A stretch of 64,000 nt of DNA from Quadrisphaera granulorum (GCF_003149145.1 NZ_QGDQ01000009.1:92225-156224), one strand, 5' to 3'; positions 36,822 to 48,591 are shown, numbered from the stretch's first letter. The notes: generated by a model from the sequence alone, not told the origin. Numbers and translations are program-made.

Positions 36822-38309
36822 GTGACCCCCGTTCCCGACGCCTCCCTGCCGTGGCTGGCCGTCGCCGCGGTGCTGGGCCTCGTGGTGGCGGGCTACCTCG
36901 CCGCCGCGGAGGCGGCGCTGTCCCGCCTGACCCGCGCGGAGGCCCAGCGCCTCGCCGCCGACGGACGTCGCGGGGCACCAGCGGTGCTGGCCCTCGTGGC
37001 CGACCCGGTGCCCGCCCTGTCCGTGGCCACCCTCGTGCGTGTCACGTTCGAGGCGCTGGCCACCGTCTGTGCTGCCCTGGCCTCTGCCGCGCTGTTCTCG
37101 CAGTGGTGGGCGGGCCTGGTGACCGGCGTCGTCATGGGCGGGGTGGTGTTCACCCTGCTCGGCGTCAGCCCCCGCACCGTCGGCCGTCAGGACCCGGAAG
37201 GCATGGCCCTGCGCTCTGCCGGTCAGCTGCGCGCCCTCACCACGGCGTTGGGTCCGGTGGCGCGTGGACTGGTAGCGGTGGCCAACGCCGTCACGCCCGG
37301 CCGCGGCTACCGCGACGGCCCGTTCTCCACCGAGGGTGAGCTGCGCGAGCTGGTCGACAGGGCGAGCGAGTCCGCGATCATCGAGGCCGGCGAGCGCGAG
37401 ATGATCCACTCCGTCTTCGAGCTCGGTGACACCATCGTTCGCGAGGTCATGAGCCCCCGCACCGACATGGTCACCATCGCCGAGGACGCCGGCCCCCGCG
37501 AGGCGCTTGACCTGTTCCTGGCCTCCGGCCACTCCCGGCTGCCCGTCATCGGGTCCACCGTCGACGACGTCCTCGGCGTGCTGCACCTCAAGGACGTCGT
37601 GAGGGTGCTCCACGACAGGCCGGTCCGGCGCCGCGGCGCCACCGACCGCGCCCGAGACCTCGCCCGCCGTCCCGTCTTCGTGCCCGAGACCAAGCAGGTC
37701 GATGCGCTGCTCCGGGAGATGCAGAGCGCCTCGCTGCACCTGGCGCTCGTCATCGACGAGTACGGCGGGGTCGCCGGGTTGGTGACCCTGGAGGACCTCC
37801 TGGAGGAGATCGTCGGCGAGATCACCGACGAGACCGACACCGAGGAGCCCGATGTCGTGCCCTTGGAGGACGGCGGCTTCCGTGTCAGCGCCCGCCTGCA
37901 CGTGGAGGACCTCGGCGACCTGTTCGGCCTGGAGGTCGAGGAGGACGAGGTCGACTCCACCGGTGGCCTGCTTGCCAAGGCCCTCGGCACGGTGCCGGCG
38001 GTGGGCGACGAGGCCGAGGTCGCCGGGCTGCACCTGCTCGCCGACGAGGTGGACGGGCACCGCATCGTCACGGTGGTGGTGCACCGCGCGCCCGAGCCGG
38101 AGCCCGACGAGGACGACGACGACCGCGAGCGCGCCGAGCGTGAGAAGGCCGAGCGCAAGCGGGAGAAGCGGGAGCGCAAGGAGCGCGAGCGCAAGCAGCA
38201 GGAAGAGGAGCGCGAACGCCAGACGCTCCATGACCAGACGCTCCCTGAGGAGCGCATCCGCGCTACGGAGCAGCAGCAAGAGCAGGAGCTCGTCCACGGT
38301 GATCACTGA
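36822..38309 (+). CDS. CNNM/CorC-type hemolysin-family membrane protein with CBS domains
   Basis: The 495-residue protein has an N-terminal CNNM (DUF21) membrane part with three or four helices (about 9-130) and a CBS pair starting VREVMSPRTDMVTI. It continues with DEYGGVAGLVTLEDLLEEIVGEI, then a CorC_HlyC domain (DVVPLEDGGFRVSARLHV to about 425). The family takes part in magnesium/cobalt efflux. The last 65 residues are an unusually long, highly charged Lys/Arg/Glu coiled-coil-like tail ending in Gln-rich EQQQEQE. It lies 7 bp after ybeY, and its 3' end overlaps era by 11 bp. Confidence 0.93.
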   Translation: MTPVPDASLPWLAVAAVLGLVVAGYLAAAEAALSRLTRAEAQRLAADGRRGAPAVLALVADPVPALSVATLVRVTFEALATVCAALASAALFSQWWAGLVTGVVMGGVVFTLLGVSPRTVGRQDPEGMALRSAGQLRALTTALGPVARGLVAVANAVTPGRGYRDGPFSTEGELRELVDRASESAIIEAGEREMIHSVFELGDTIVREVMSPRTDMVTIAEDAGPREALDLFLASGHSRLPVIGSTVDDVLGVLHLKDVVRVLHDRPVRRRGATDRARDLARRPVFVPETKQVDALLREMQSASLHLALVIDEYGGVAGLVTLEDLLEEIVGEITDETDTEEPDVVPLEDGGFRVSARLHVEDLGDLFGLEVEEDEVDSTGGLLAKALGTVPAVGDEAEVAGLHLLADEVDGHRIVTVVVHRAPEPEPDEDDDDRERAEREKAERKREKRERKERERKQQEEERERQTLHDQTLPEERIRATEQQQEQELVHGDH

Positions 38310-39258
38310 CAACAGCAGCCCCACCGAGCGGGGGCCGGACGAGCACCGCTCGGGCTTCGCGTGCCTGGTGGGCCGGCCCAACGCCGGCAAGTCGACCCTG
38401 ACCAACGCGCTGGTGGGCGAGAAGGTGGCCATCACCTCCTCCCGTCCGCAGACCACGCGGCACACGGTGCGGGGGGTGGTCCACCGGCCCGACGCGCAGC
38501 TGGTGCTTGTCGACACCCCCGGGCTGCACCGCCCGCGGACGCTGCTGGGGCAGCGCCTCAACGACCTCGTGCTCGCGACGCTGTCCGAGGTCGACGTCAT
38601 CGCCTTCTGCCTCCCGGCCGACGAGCGCGCCGGCCCCGGTGACCGGTGGATCGCGGCGCAGCTGGCGGAGGTGCGCCGCACGCCCGTCGTCGCCGTCGTC
38701 ACCAAGACCGACAAGGTCGACCGGGGCCGCCTGGCGGAGCGGCTGCTGGAGGTCACGGCGATGGGGGAGGAGGACGGTCATCGGCCGTTCGCCGACGTCG
38801 TGCCGGTGTCGGCCACGGGAGACTTCCAGGTGGGTGCCGTCGCCGACGTGCTCTGCTCCCACCTCCCGCCCGGGCCGCCGCTGTACCCCGAAGGCGAGCT
38901 CACCGACGAGCCGGAGGCCGTCATGGTCGCCGAGCTCGTGCGTGAGGCGGCGCTGGAGGGCGTGCGTGACGAGCTGCCGCACAGCCTGGCCGTCGTCGTC
39001 GACGAGATGACCCCGCGGCTGGGGGAGGACGGCGAGCCGACCGGCCTCCTCGAGGTGCACGTGCTGCTGTACGTCGAGCGTGACAGCCAGAAGGGCATCG
39101 TCATCGGCCGCGGCGGGGCCCGCCTCAAGGAGGTCGGCACCACCGCCCGCCAGGGCATCGAGGCACTGCTGGGCACCCGGGTGCACCTCGACCTCCGCGT
39201 CAAGGTGGCCAAGGACTGGCAGCGCGACCCCCGGCAGCTGGCGCGGCTGGGCTTCTGA
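38299..39258 (+). CDS. era: GTPase Era
   Basis: The 319-residue GTPase has G1 GRPNAGKST (25-33), the RPQTTRHTVRGVV effector region, DTPG, TKTDKVDR and a C-terminal KH domain with KGIVIGRGGARLKEVGTTARQ. Era binds 16S rRNA during small-subunit assembly, the same process as YbeY upstream. GTG 38299 overlaps the preceding gene by 11 bp and is preceded by AGGAG at 11 bp. Confidence 0.96.
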   Translation: MITDNSSPTERGPDEHRSGFACLVGRPNAGKSTLTNALVGEKVAITSSRPQTTRHTVRGVVHRPDAQLVLVDTPGLHRPRTLLGQRLNDLVLATLSEVDVIAFCLPADERAGPGDRWIAAQLAEVRRTPVVAVVTKTDKVDRGRLAERLLEVTAMGEEDGHRPFADVVPVSATGDFQVGAVADVLCSHLPPGPPLYPEGELTDEPEAVMVAELVREAALEGVRDELPHSLAVVVDEMTPRLGEDGEPTGLLEVHVLLYVERDSQKGIVIGRGGARLKEVGTTARQGIEALLGTRVHLDLRVKVAKDWQRDPRQLARLGF

Positions 39259-39354
39259 CCGGCTGGACCCCTCGGCCGGCAGCTCGGTTGGCGGGCTGCG
39301 GCGCGCCTGGACGGCGCGCGGCAGGGCGGGTGGCCTTTCGGGGCGGCCGAGGGG

Positions 39355-39360
39355 TAGGTT
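39355..39360 (+). promoter_or_regulatory. -10 box in front of the leuA leader peptide
   Basis: TAGGTT is followed after 7 nt by the ATG of the 17-residue leader peptide, so the leader is probably leaderless and transcription starts at about 39368. Confidence 0.5.
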
Positions 39361-39367
39361 GGCCGGG

Positions 39368-41273
<1,906 letters not shown>

Positions 41274-41323
41274 CCCCGCCCTTCCCTCGACGATCAAGGA
41301 AGCCCTGCACCGCTCCACTCGGT

Positions 41324-41479
41324 GACGATCAAGCGTGTCCGCGCCACATCGGAGCCGTGCGAGCCGTGAGAGTGCGCAGATGGCCCCATCGCTGAAGTCG
41401 ATGGGGCCATCTGCGCATCGAAGGGGCCATGCGCGGAGGGTGCCCGACCGGGACCTGGCGCGGACGCGCTTGATCGTCG
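41324..41479. repeat. Nested palindrome: inverted TGATCGTC repeats around a terminator-like hairpin
   Basis: A minus-strand copy (41324-41346) and a plus-strand copy (41456-41479) of the TGGCGCGGAC-CGCTTGATCGTC repeat flank a perfect hairpin (41373-41417). A further half copy, CGACGATCAAGG, lies at 41289-41300. The whole lies between the convergent leuA and TspO-like genes. Confidence 0.6.
41373..41417. terminator. Bidirectional terminator hairpin after leuA
   Basis: The perfect 19-bp arms TGCGCAGATGGCCCCATCG (41373-41391) and its complement (41399-41417) have a 7-nt loop CTGAAGT. It lies 100 bp after leuA and 125 bp after the convergent gene, so it can serve both. Confidence 0.65.
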
Positions 41480-41541
41480 CTGGTCAGGGACCGGTCGGGC
41501 GGGGCGGTCCATCCACCGCGGGGACGGCGTGCACAGCGTTC

Positions 41542-42414
41542 TTAATCGTTAGTGGGGTGGCGGACCCTCACGACCAGGGTGGCGGCCATGACGGCCAGGG
41601 CCGCGACCACGGCCACCACGGAGACCACCGGCGCTTCCGGCTGACCGGACCAGCGGCCGACGGCGATCCACACCAACCCCCACGCCAGCGACAGCGCGGG
41701 CGCCACCCGGCCCCGGCCGCCCACGGCGAGCAGCCACCCGATCCCCGCCGCCACGATCAGGACGACGACGGCGAGCGTGGTCGCCAGCGGATCGGTGACC
41801 GGCAGACCGCCGACCGCGACCAGCACGGCGGCCGCGTTGGCCACCGTCGCGATGCTCACCCACCCCAGGTAGAGCCCGATCACGCCGTCGAGCAGCACCC
41901 GCTGCACGGGCGGGCGGCTTGCCGTCGTCGCGGTTCCTGTGACCGGCCCTGTCCTCGTGAGCCGAACGAACGCGACGACGAGCACCGCCAGCAGCGCCAC
42001 GATCACCACCAGCGCCCCGGTCACCGACCCGGCCTGCGCGATGAGGATCCACGCGGCGTTGAGCAGCAGCGAGGCCACCACCCACCAGCCGGTGGCGCGC
42101 TGGCGGGCGTCGTGGCGCTGGGCGGGCAGGAGCTGGTAGACGGCGAGCGCGAGCAGCCCGGCGTAGATGACCGACCAGATGCTGAATGCCGGGCCGGCGG
42201 GCGCCACGAGGGTGGCGCTGGCAGAGAGCGCTCCACCGGCGGCCTGGTCGATCGGCGTGCCGACGACGGCCCCCGACCCGAGGAAGCCACCGATGACGGC
42301 GACGACGGCGGCCAGGACGACGGCGACGGCGCGCGTGGTGTCCGAGGAGCTGCTGGACGAGCGGCCCCTGGACATGTGGCCCGCGGCGGGCGAGACGCTG
42401 GACATGCCGGTCAT
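41542..42414 (-). CDS. TspO/MBR-related tryptophan-rich sensory membrane protein
   Basis: The 290-residue, very hydrophobic protein has about eight membrane segments. The marker PAFSIWSVIYAGLLALAVYQ near residue 75 and GWWVVASLLLNAAWIL match the enlarged actinobacterial TspO/MBR relatives. The family binds porphyrins or acts in stress, but the extended form is uncharacterised. ATG codons at 42414, 42405 and 42375 are possible; none has a ribosome site. I list the longest. It is divergent from recO, with 45 bp between the starts. Confidence 0.75.
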   Translation of the reverse strand: MTGMSSVSPAAGHMSRGRSSSSSSDTTRAVAVVLAAVVAVIGGFLGSGAVVGTPIDQAAGGALSASATLVAPAGPAFSIWSVIYAGLLALAVYQLLPAQRHDARQRATGWWVVASLLLNAAWILIAQAGSVTGALVVIVALLAVLVVAFVRLTRTGPVTGTATTASRPPVQRVLLDGVIGLYLGWVSIATVANAAAVLVAVGGLPVTDPLATTLAVVVLIVAAGIGWLLAVGGRGRVAPALSLAWGLVWIAVGRWSGQPEAPVVSVVAVVAALAVMAATLVVRVRHPTND

Positions 42415-42459
42415 GCGAGTCACGGTAGGTCTGTCAGAGCCGTGCGGCACGATGACGCC

Positions 42460-43203
42460 GTGCGCACCTACCGGGACGAGGCCGTCGTCCTGCGCACCCA
42501 CAAGCTGGGCGAGGCCGACCGGATCGTCACCCTCCTCACACGCCACCACGGCAGGGTCCGCGCCGTCGGCAAGGGAGTGCGACGCACCTCCAGCCGGTTC
42601 GGTGCCCGACTGGAGCCGTACATGTTGCTCGACGTGCAGCTGCACGTGGGCCGCTCCCTCGACGTCGTCCAGCAGGTCGAGACCCTGGCCCCCTACGGGA
42701 GGTTCCTCGCGGAGGACTACGGCCGCTGGACGGCCGCCGCCGCCATCGCAGAGACCGCCGAGCGGATGACGAGTGAGGAGCGCGAGCCGGCCACCCAGCA
42801 GTTCCTGCTGGTGGTGGGGGCACTGCGGACGCTGGCCGGTGGCCAGCACGACGCCTCGCTCGTGCTCGACGCCTACCTGCTCCGGGCGATGGCGGTGGCG
42901 GGATGGGGCGCGAGCCTGGCGGCATGCGCCGTCTGCGGTGACCCGAGCGCCGCAGCAGTCGACCACCCGGCCTTTTCCGTCGCGTCCGGCGGGGTGGTGT
43001 GCCGCGAGTGCCGGCCGCCGGGGGCCGCTGCTCCGGACGTGCGCACCCTGGCGCTGCTGCAGCAGCTGCTCTCGGGAGACTGGGATCGTGCCGATGCTTC
43101 CGAGGTGCGCCAGCGCCGGGAAGGCAGCGGGCTGGTGGCTGCCTACCTGCAGTGGCACCTGGAGCGGGCGGTGAGGTCGCTGCCCCTGGTCGAGAGGGCG
43201 TGA
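42460..43203 (+). CDS. recO: DNA repair protein RecO
   Basis: The 247-residue protein has an N-terminal OB-fold (RDEAVVLRTHKLGEADRIVTLLTRHHGRVRAVGKGVRRTSSR), a helical domain, and a zinc site of four cysteines (CAVCGDP near residue 152 and VVCRECRPP). RecO loads RecA on gapped DNA together with RecF and RecR. The start is GTG 42460. Its place between leuA and uppS is standard for actinobacteria. Confidence 0.95.
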   Translation: MRTYRDEAVVLRTHKLGEADRIVTLLTRHHGRVRAVGKGVRRTSSRFGARLEPYMLLDVQLHVGRSLDVVQQVETLAPYGRFLAEDYGRWTAAAAIAETAERMTSEEREPATQQFLLVVGALRTLAGGQHDASLVLDAYLLRAMAVAGWGASLAACAVCGDPSAAAVDHPAFSVASGGVVCRECRPPGAAAPDVRTLALLQQLLSGDWDRADASEVRQRREGSGLVAAYLQWHLERAVRSLPLVERA

Positions 43204-43207
43204 GCGC

Positions 43208-43279
43208 GTGAGGCTGGTCACGGCAGGCGGAGTGGTCGACCGAGTGACCGTGAGCAGCGGCGAGGGGCCCGTCCGATGA
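43208..43279 (+). CDS. Possible 23-residue upstream peptide of uppS
   Basis: A GTG-started frame begins 4 bp after recO and ends in the ATGA that starts uppS. It could couple uppS translation to recO, or be chance. No homology is recognised. Confidence 0.2.
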   Translation: MRLVTAGGVVDRVTVSSGEGPVR

Positions 43280-44172
43280 GGGGCCGCCGGCCCGCTGCGG
43301 GAGCACCCGCCCGGAGGACGGCGCCCGTCGTCCCCCCGCCGCCGCACCCCTCCGGAGCGCGTCCGCCCGCGGTGCCCGCCGACCTCGTGCCGAAGCACGT
43401 GGCCATCGTCATGGACGGCAACGGCCGGTGGGCCAACGCCCGCGGGCTGCCGCGCGTCGAGGGGCACAAGATGGGGGAGGGGGCGCTGCTCGACGTCGTC
43501 GCCGGGGCCATCGAGATCGGTGTCCAGCACATCTCGGCGTACGCCTTCTCCACCGAGAACTGGAAGCGGTCACCGGAAGAGGTGCGCTTCCTCATGGGGT
43601 TCAACCGCGACGTCATCCGCCGCCGCCGCGACACCATGCACGAGTGGGGGGTCCGCGTGCGGTGGGCGGGCCGTCGTCCCCGGCTGTGGCGCTCCGTGGT
43701 CAAGGAGCTGGAGGAGGCCGAGCAGCTCACCGCCGGCAACTCCACCTGCACCCTGACGATGTGCGTCAACTACGGCGGCCGGGCGGAGATCGCCGACGCC
43801 GCGAAGGCGCTGGCGCGCGAGGTGGCGGCCGGGCGGCTCGATCCGGAGAAGATCGACGAGCGCGCCCTGGCCCGCCACCTCGACGAGCCCGACCTACCTG
43901 ACGTCGACCTCTTCCTGCGCACCAGCGGTGAGCAGCGGACGTCCAACTTCATGCTCTGGCAGTCGGCGTACGCCGAGCTGATGTTCGTCGACACGCCGTG
44001 GCCCGACGTCGACCGCCGCGTCCTGTGGCGCGCCGTCGAGGACTACGCCCGCCGCGACCGGCGCTACGGCGGCGCCCTCGACAAGCCCACGCAGCTCGAC
44101 TCCACGCTGCTCGACGGAGCGACGCACGCCGATGCCGCGGGTGCGCGTGCGGCTGGCGGTCAGCCCGGCTGA
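43276..44172 (+). CDS. uppS: Isoprenyl (undecaprenyl/decaprenyl) diphosphate synthase
   Basis: The 298-residue cis-prenyltransferase has [20 protein letters not shown] with catalytic Asp47, the AFSTENWKR segment, VNYGGRAEI and the C-terminal [24 protein letters not shown]. It makes the long-chain polyprenyl diphosphate carrier for cell-wall synthesis at the membrane. The first 35 residues are a Pro/Arg-rich leader not seen in all homologues. It follows recO closely and ends at a strong terminator. Confidence 0.95.
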   Translation: MRGRRPAAGAPARRTAPVVPPPPHPSGARPPAVPADLVPKHVAIVMDGNGRWANARGLPRVEGHKMGEGALLDVVAGAIEIGVQHISAYAFSTENWKRSPEEVRFLMGFNRDVIRRRRDTMHEWGVRVRWAGRRPRLWRSVVKELEEAEQLTAGNSTCTLTMCVNYGGRAEIADAAKALAREVAAGRLDPEKIDERALARHLDEPDLPDVDLFLRTSGEQRTSNFMLWQSAYAELMFVDTPWPDVDRRVLWRAVEDYARRDRRYGGALDKPTQLDSTLLDGATHADAAGARAAGGQPG

Positions 44173-44195
44173 GCGTGCTTCGGCACGAACGCCGG

Positions 44196-44229
44196 AGCCG
44201 GCGGCCCGGGAGGTCCCGGGCCGCCGGCT
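44196..44229. terminator. Bidirectional terminator between uppS and pckG
   Basis: The perfect 16-bp arms AGCCGGCGGCCCGGGA (44196-44211) and its complement (44214-44229) have a minimal loop. It lies between the convergent uppS and pckG stops. Confidence 0.75.
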
Positions 44230-44249
44230 GCCGCTCAGCGACCAGCGGT

Positions 44250-46082
44250 TCACACGCCGCCCTGCGTGCGAGCCCGCAGCTCGGCGAGCTGCTCGACCAT
44301 CGCCTGCGGCAGGCGGGCGCCGAACTTCGCGAAGAGCTCCTCGACGCCGTCCGCCTCGCGGGCGTAGTCGGCCGGGTCGGCCGTGAGCAGCTCGGTGACG
44401 ACGTCGGCGGGAAGGTCGAGCCCGTCGGTGTCGAGGTCCGCGGGGTTCGGGACCAGGCCGGCGGGCGTGTCGACGGCGTCGACACGGCCCTCCAGGCGAG
44501 CCACCACCCACTCGAGCACGCGGCTGTTGTCGCCGAAGCCCGGCCACAGGAAGCTGCCGTCGGCGCCCTTGCGGAACCAGTTCACGGAGAACAGCGCCGG
44601 CGCGTTGTCACCCAGCAGCTCGCCCTGCTCGAGCCAGTGGTTCCAGTGGTCGGCGGCGTTGTAGCCGGTGAAGGGCAGCATGGCGAACGGGTCACGGCGG
44701 ACCTCGCCGACCACGCCCTCGGCCGCGGCGGTCTTCTCCGAGGCCATGGTGGCCCCGAGGAAGACGCCGTGGGCCCAGTCACGGGCCTGCGCCACGAGCG
44801 GCACGGTGGTGGCGCGGCGACCCCCGAAGAGGATCGCGTCGAGGACGACGCCCTCGGGGTCGTCCCAGGAGTCGGCGAGCGTCGGGCACTGCTCGGCGGC
44901 CACGGTGAAGCGGGCGTTCGGGTGCGCGGCGGGCTTGCCGGACTCCGGCGACCACGGCTCGCCGCGCCAGTCGATGAGGCCCGGCGGCGGGGTGGCGGTC
45001 AGGCCCTCCCACCACACGTCGCCCTCGGCGGTCTGGGCGCAGTTCGTGAAGATCGTGTTGCCCCACAGCATGTGGTGGGCCGCCGGGTTGGTCGCCTCCG
45101 AGGTGCCCGGTGCGACACCGAAGAAGCCTGCCTCGGGGTTGATGGCGCGCAGTCGGCCCTCGGCGTCACGGCGCATCCAGACGATGTCGTCGCCGAGGGT
45201 CTCGACCTTCCAGCCGGGCAGGGTCGGCGTCATCATCGCGAAGTTGGTCTTGCCGCACGCGGAGGGGAACGCGCCGGCAACGTGGTACTGCTTGCCCTCG
45301 GGGGAGGTCACCCGTACGAGCAGCATGTGCTCGGCGAGCCAGCCTTCCTGCCGGCCCATCGCCGAGGCGATGCGCAGCGCGAAGCACTTCTTGCCCAGCA
45401 GGGCGTTGCCGCCGTAGCCGGAGCCGTAGCTCCAGATTTCGCGGGTCTCGGGGAAGTGGGCGATGAGCTTGGTCTCGTTGGAGGGCCACGCCACGTCCTC
45501 ACGGACCTGCTGGCCGAACTCGTTCTCCAGCGGGTAGCCGACCGAGTGCACGGCGGGCACCCACGGCGCACCGGCCTCGATGAGCTCGCGGGCGGCGGTG
45601 CCGACGCGGGTCATCGTGCCCATGGACAGCACGGCGTAGAGGGAGTCGGTGACCTGGACGCCCAGCTGGGAGATGGGGCCGCCGACGGGGCCCATGGAGA
45701 AGGGGACCACCCACATCGTGCGACCGCGCATGCTGCCCTCGAAGAGCTCGATGAGCTCGGCCTCGAGGTCCACCGGGTCACGCCAGTTGTTGGTGGGGCC
45801 GGCGTCCTCGGGGTCCGTGGTGGCGATGACGGTGCGGTCCTCGACACGGGCGACGTCGTCCGGGGCGGAACGCACGAGGTAGCTGCCGTAGTGGGGCTCG
45901 GGGAGCGGCTCGAGGGTCCCCTTGCGGACGCCCATCGCGATGAGACGGTGGCGCTCGGCTCCCGAGCCGTCGCACCACACCACGCGGGCCGGCTGGGTGA
46001 GCTCGGCGATACGGGCAACCCACGCGTGGACGTCAGGCACGCGGGAGCCGGTCGTGGTGGGGATGTCGTCGATGAGCGTCAT
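44250..46082 (-). CDS. pckG: Phosphoenolpyruvate carboxykinase (GTP)
   Basis: The 610-residue enzyme is of the GTP-dependent class, with [14 protein letters not shown], the PEPCK-specific P-loop region [26 protein letters not shown], and [18 protein letters not shown]. It interconverts oxaloacetate and phosphoenolpyruvate, the first step of gluconeogenesis from organic acids. The ATG at 46082 is preceded by GGAGGAGAG. The divergent RamB-like regulator gene and the shared palindrome suggest control by carbon source, which is inference. Confidence 0.97.
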   Translation of the reverse strand: MTLIDDIPTTTGSRVPDVHAWVARIAELTQPARVVWCDGSGAERHRLIAMGVRKGTLEPLPEPHYGSYLVRSAPDDVARVEDRTVIATTDPEDAGPTNNWRDPVDLEAELIELFEGSMRGRTMWVVPFSMGPVGGPISQLGVQVTDSLYAVLSMGTMTRVGTAARELIEAGAPWVPAVHSVGYPLENEFGQQVREDVAWPSNETKLIAHFPETREIWSYGSGYGGNALLGKKCFALRIASAMGRQEGWLAEHMLLVRVTSPEGKQYHVAGAFPSACGKTNFAMMTPTLPGWKVETLGDDIVWMRRDAEGRLRAINPEAGFFGVAPGTSEATNPAAHHMLWGNTIFTNCAQTAEGDVWWEGLTATPPPGLIDWRGEPWSPESGKPAAHPNARFTVAAEQCPTLADSWDDPEGVVLDAILFGGRRATTVPLVAQARDWAHGVFLGATMASEKTAAAEGVVGEVRRDPFAMLPFTGYNAADHWNHWLEQGELLGDNAPALFSVNWFRKGADGSFLWPGFGDNSRVLEWVVARLEGRVDAVDTPAGLVPNPADLDTDGLDLPADVVTELLTADPADYAREADGVEELFAKFGARLPQAMVEQLAELRARTQGGV

Positions 46083-46170
46083 AGCTGCTCTCCTCCATTG
46101 GGGCGGGCTCCGTGCTTCTGACCTCTACTGTTCCCCGTTCGCAACCCACCTTGAAGGGTCGGAGTCTGTA

Positions 46171-46186
46171 AAGAATCGCGATTCTT
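46171..46186. promoter_or_regulatory. Perfect 16-bp palindrome between pckG and the RamB-like gene
   Basis: AAGAATCGCGATTCTT is a perfect palindrome in an AT-richer patch, 17 bp before the regulator start. It also overlaps a possible pckG promoter, since TTGACG on the minus strand lies at 46194-46199. It is a likely operator for the adjacent HTH regulator. Confidence 0.6.
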
Positions 46187-46190
46187 GCGG

Positions 46191-46196
46191 TACCGT
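46191..46196 (+). promoter_or_regulatory. -10 box of a probable leaderless transcript
   Basis: TACCGT lies 7 nt before GTG 46204, immediately after the palindrome at 46171-46186, so an operator-bound protein would block it. Confidence 0.45.
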
Positions 46197-46203
46197 CAAC
46201 AGC

Positions 46204-47700
46204 GTGACCGCTGGGGGCCGTGACGCCGATCACACGATCGACCGCAGCGCTGATCGAGGTGCCGATCGAGGTGCTGACCCTCTGACCGTGGGGCGCCGCG
46301 TGCGGCACCTGCGCACCCAGCGCGGACTCACCCTCGAGCAGCTCGCCGCTGACACCGGCGTCTCGGCCAGCCAGCTCTCCCTGGTGGAGAACGGGCACCG
46401 CGAGCCCAAGCTCGGCCTGCTGTCAGCCCTCGCCGCGGCGCTCGGCGTGCCCGCCGGCTCCCTGCTCGACCCGGAGCCCCCCACGCGCCGCGCGGCGCTC
46501 GAGATCGCCCTGGAGCGCGCGCAGGCGAGCAGCGCCTACGCCCGACTCGGGCTGCCCTCGGTGCGCCCGTCGCGCACGCTGCCCACCGAGGCGCTCGAGG
46601 CGCTGGTCGGGCTCCACAGCGAGCTGCGGCGCCGCGACGAGGCCGCCAGTGCCACGCCGGAAGAGGCGCGGCGTGCCAACACCGAGCTGCGCCAGACCAT
46701 GCGCGCCGTCCACAACCACCTCCCGGAGCTCGAGGAGCTCGCCGAGCGGCAGCTGCGGGCCGCCAAGCACAGCACCGGCCCGCTCACCCACCGCACGGTG
46801 GCCCGCATGGCCGCCGACCTCGGGCTCACGATCATCCACGTCGACGACCTGCCCCACTCCACGCGCACCGTCACCGACCTCGAGAACGGCCGCATCTACC
46901 TGCCGCCGGTCTCCATCCCCGGCGGCCACGGCCTGCGCTCGCTGGCGCTGCAGGCCATGGCCCACCAGCTGCTCAAGCACTCGGCCCCGGTCGACTACGC
47001 CGACTTCCTCCGTCAGCGCATGCAGATCAACTACTACGCCTCCGCGTGCCTGGTGCCCCGCACGCCGGCGCTGGAGCTGCTCTCCGCCGCCAAGGCCGCC
47101 AAGGACCTCGCGGTGGAAGACCTGCGCGACGCCTTCGGCATCACCCACGAGACCGCTGCCTGGCGCCTCACCAACCTCGCCATGCACGACCTCGGCATCC
47201 CGGTGCACTTCCTGCGCGTCACCGAGGACGGCTCCCTCACCAAGGGCTACGAGGACGACGGCGTCGGCTTCCCCGCCGACGCGGGCGGCGCCATCGAGGG
47301 CCAGTACGTGTGCCGACGGTGGGCCTCGCGCGCCGTGTTCTCCCAGCGCGACCGCACCACCGAGTTCCACCAGTACACCGACACCCCCGCCGGCACCTTC
47401 TGGTGCAGCGCCCAGACCGGCCGCGACGCGTCCGGCAGGCGGTTCTCTATCACCGTGGGCGTTCCCTACGTGCACGCCAAGTGGTTCCGCGGCCGCGACA
47501 CCCCGGTGCGGGCCCGCTCCACCTGCCCCGAGGAGAGCTGCTGCCGCCGTCCTCCGGTCGACCTCGCCGACCGCTGGGCGGGGCGCAGCTGGCCGTCGGC
47601 CACCATGCACGCCCACGTGCTGGCGCCGCTGCCCACCGGCTCCTTCCCCGGCGTCGACGACGCCGAGGTCTACGCCTTCCTGGAGCGCCACGCGCACTGA
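46204..47700 (+). CDS. RamB/ScfR-like XRE transcriptional regulator with DUF2083
   Basis: The 498-residue protein has a Cro/CI-type helix-turn-helix (about 30-85, with TLEQLAADTGVSASQLSLVENG), a central IrrE-like metallopeptidase-derived region including MAHQLLKHSAPVDYADF without a full HExxH, and a Cys-rich DUF2083 C-terminus (STCPEESCCRRPP). It resembles RamB, which controls acetate and glyoxylate genes in corynebacteria and mycobacteria, and binds short-chain acyl-CoA in related proteins. Divergence from pckG fits control of gluconeogenesis. The N-terminal leader contains a short ADRGADRGAD repeat from a 12-bp duplication. Confidence 0.85.
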   Translation: MTAGGRDADHTIDRSADRGADRGADPLTVGRRVRHLRTQRGLTLEQLAADTGVSASQLSLVENGHREPKLGLLSALAAALGVPAGSLLDPEPPTRRAALEIALERAQASSAYARLGLPSVRPSRTLPTEALEALVGLHSELRRRDEAASATPEEARRANTELRQTMRAVHNHLPELEELAERQLRAAKHSTGPLTHRTVARMAADLGLTIIHVDDLPHSTRTVTDLENGRIYLPPVSIPGGHGLRSLALQAMAHQLLKHSAPVDYADFLRQRMQINYYASACLVPRTPALELLSAAKAAKDLAVEDLRDAFGITHETAAWRLTNLAMHDLGIPVHFLRVTEDGSLTKGYEDDGVGFPADAGGAIEGQYVCRRWASRAVFSQRDRTTEFHQYTDTPAGTFWCSAQTGRDASGRRFSITVGVPYVHAKWFRGRDTPVRARSTCPEESCCRRPPVDLADRWAGRSWPSATMHAHVLAPLPTGSFPGVDDAEVYAFLERHAH

Positions 47701-47766
47701 CGCGGCACCGATACTCGCTGCCCCGATCGTCCACCACCCCCGCGAGAGACCTGGGAAGATCCTCCG

Positions 47767-48591
47767 ATGCCCGACACCGTCCGTGACGCCGCCCGTGACG
47801 CAGCGCAGCTGACGCCGCGCGTCGTCATCACCGAAGACCGCCGCCGGATCGCCACGTACGACCTGGGCGCCTCCGACGCCCCGGCCGACGCGCCCGTCGT
47901 CCTCGCCGTCCACGGGTTCGCCTCCAGCTTCGAGGCCAACTTCGTGCGCACCGGGTGGACACGGGACCTGCAGCGCGCCGGGGTCCGCGTGATCGGCGTC
48001 GACCAGCGCGGCCACGGCGCCTCGGAGAAGCCGCACACCCGCGACGCGTACTCCCTGGAGCACCTCGTCGAAGACCTGCGCGTGGTGCTCGACACCTACG
48101 GGGTTCACCAGGTCTTCTACGTCGGCTACTCTCTCGGGGCGCGGGTCGGATGGCGCGCAGCCCTCGACATGCCCGACCGCATCCACCGCGCCGTCCTCGG
48201 GGGCATCCCCGACGGCGCCCCGCTGACCCGGTTCCGCACCGACGAGGCCCGCCACGCGCTGGCCACCGGCGAGACGCCGTCCGACCGCGTCACCGCCGGC
48301 TACCTGACCATGGCCAGCGCCGTGCCCGGCAACGACATCAATGCCCTGGTCGCGCTCGTCGAAGGCCTGCGCCGCGGCGGCCCCGACGACGACCCCGACC
48401 CGCACGACCCGCCGCAGATGCCCGTGCTGTTCTGCACCGGCAGCGAGGACGGCATCATCGGCGGCTCACGGCGTCTCGCCGAGGCCACCCCCGGTGGCCG
48501 CTTCTACGAGATCCCCGGCCGTCACCACTTCAACGCCCCGGTGTCCCGGCAGTTCCGGGAGACGGCGATCGACTTCGTGCTCGGCCGCTGA
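47767..48591 (+). CDS. Alpha/beta hydrolase
   Basis: The 274-residue protein has the oxyanion motif AVHGFASSFE, DQRGHGASEKP, the nucleophile elbow GYSLGAR (Ser near residue 125) and the catalytic His in PGRHHFNAP. The chemistry cannot be fixed. The stop lies inside a tandem 11-bp repeat, and the last 70 bp overlap the convergent PLP-decarboxylase gene. Confidence 0.9.
   Translation: MPDTVRDAARDAAQLTPRVVITEDRRRIATYDLGASDAPADAPVVLAVHGFASSFEANFVRTGWTRDLQRAGVRVIGVDQRGHGASEKPHTRDAYSLEHLVEDLRVVLDTYGVHQVFYVGYSLGARVGWRAALDMPDRIHRAVLGGIPDGAPLTRFRTDEARHALATGETPSDRVTAGYLTMASAVPGNDINALVALVEGLRRGGPDDDPDPHDPPQMPVLFCTGSEDGIIGGSRRLAEATPGGRFYEIPGRHHFNAPVSRQFRETAIDFVLGR

Noticed and set aside
43998..46121. 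Plus-strand open frame of about 700 codons opposite pckG
   Set aside because: pckG on the other strand is unmistakable; the plus-strand product is Gly/Arg/His-rich without any motif.
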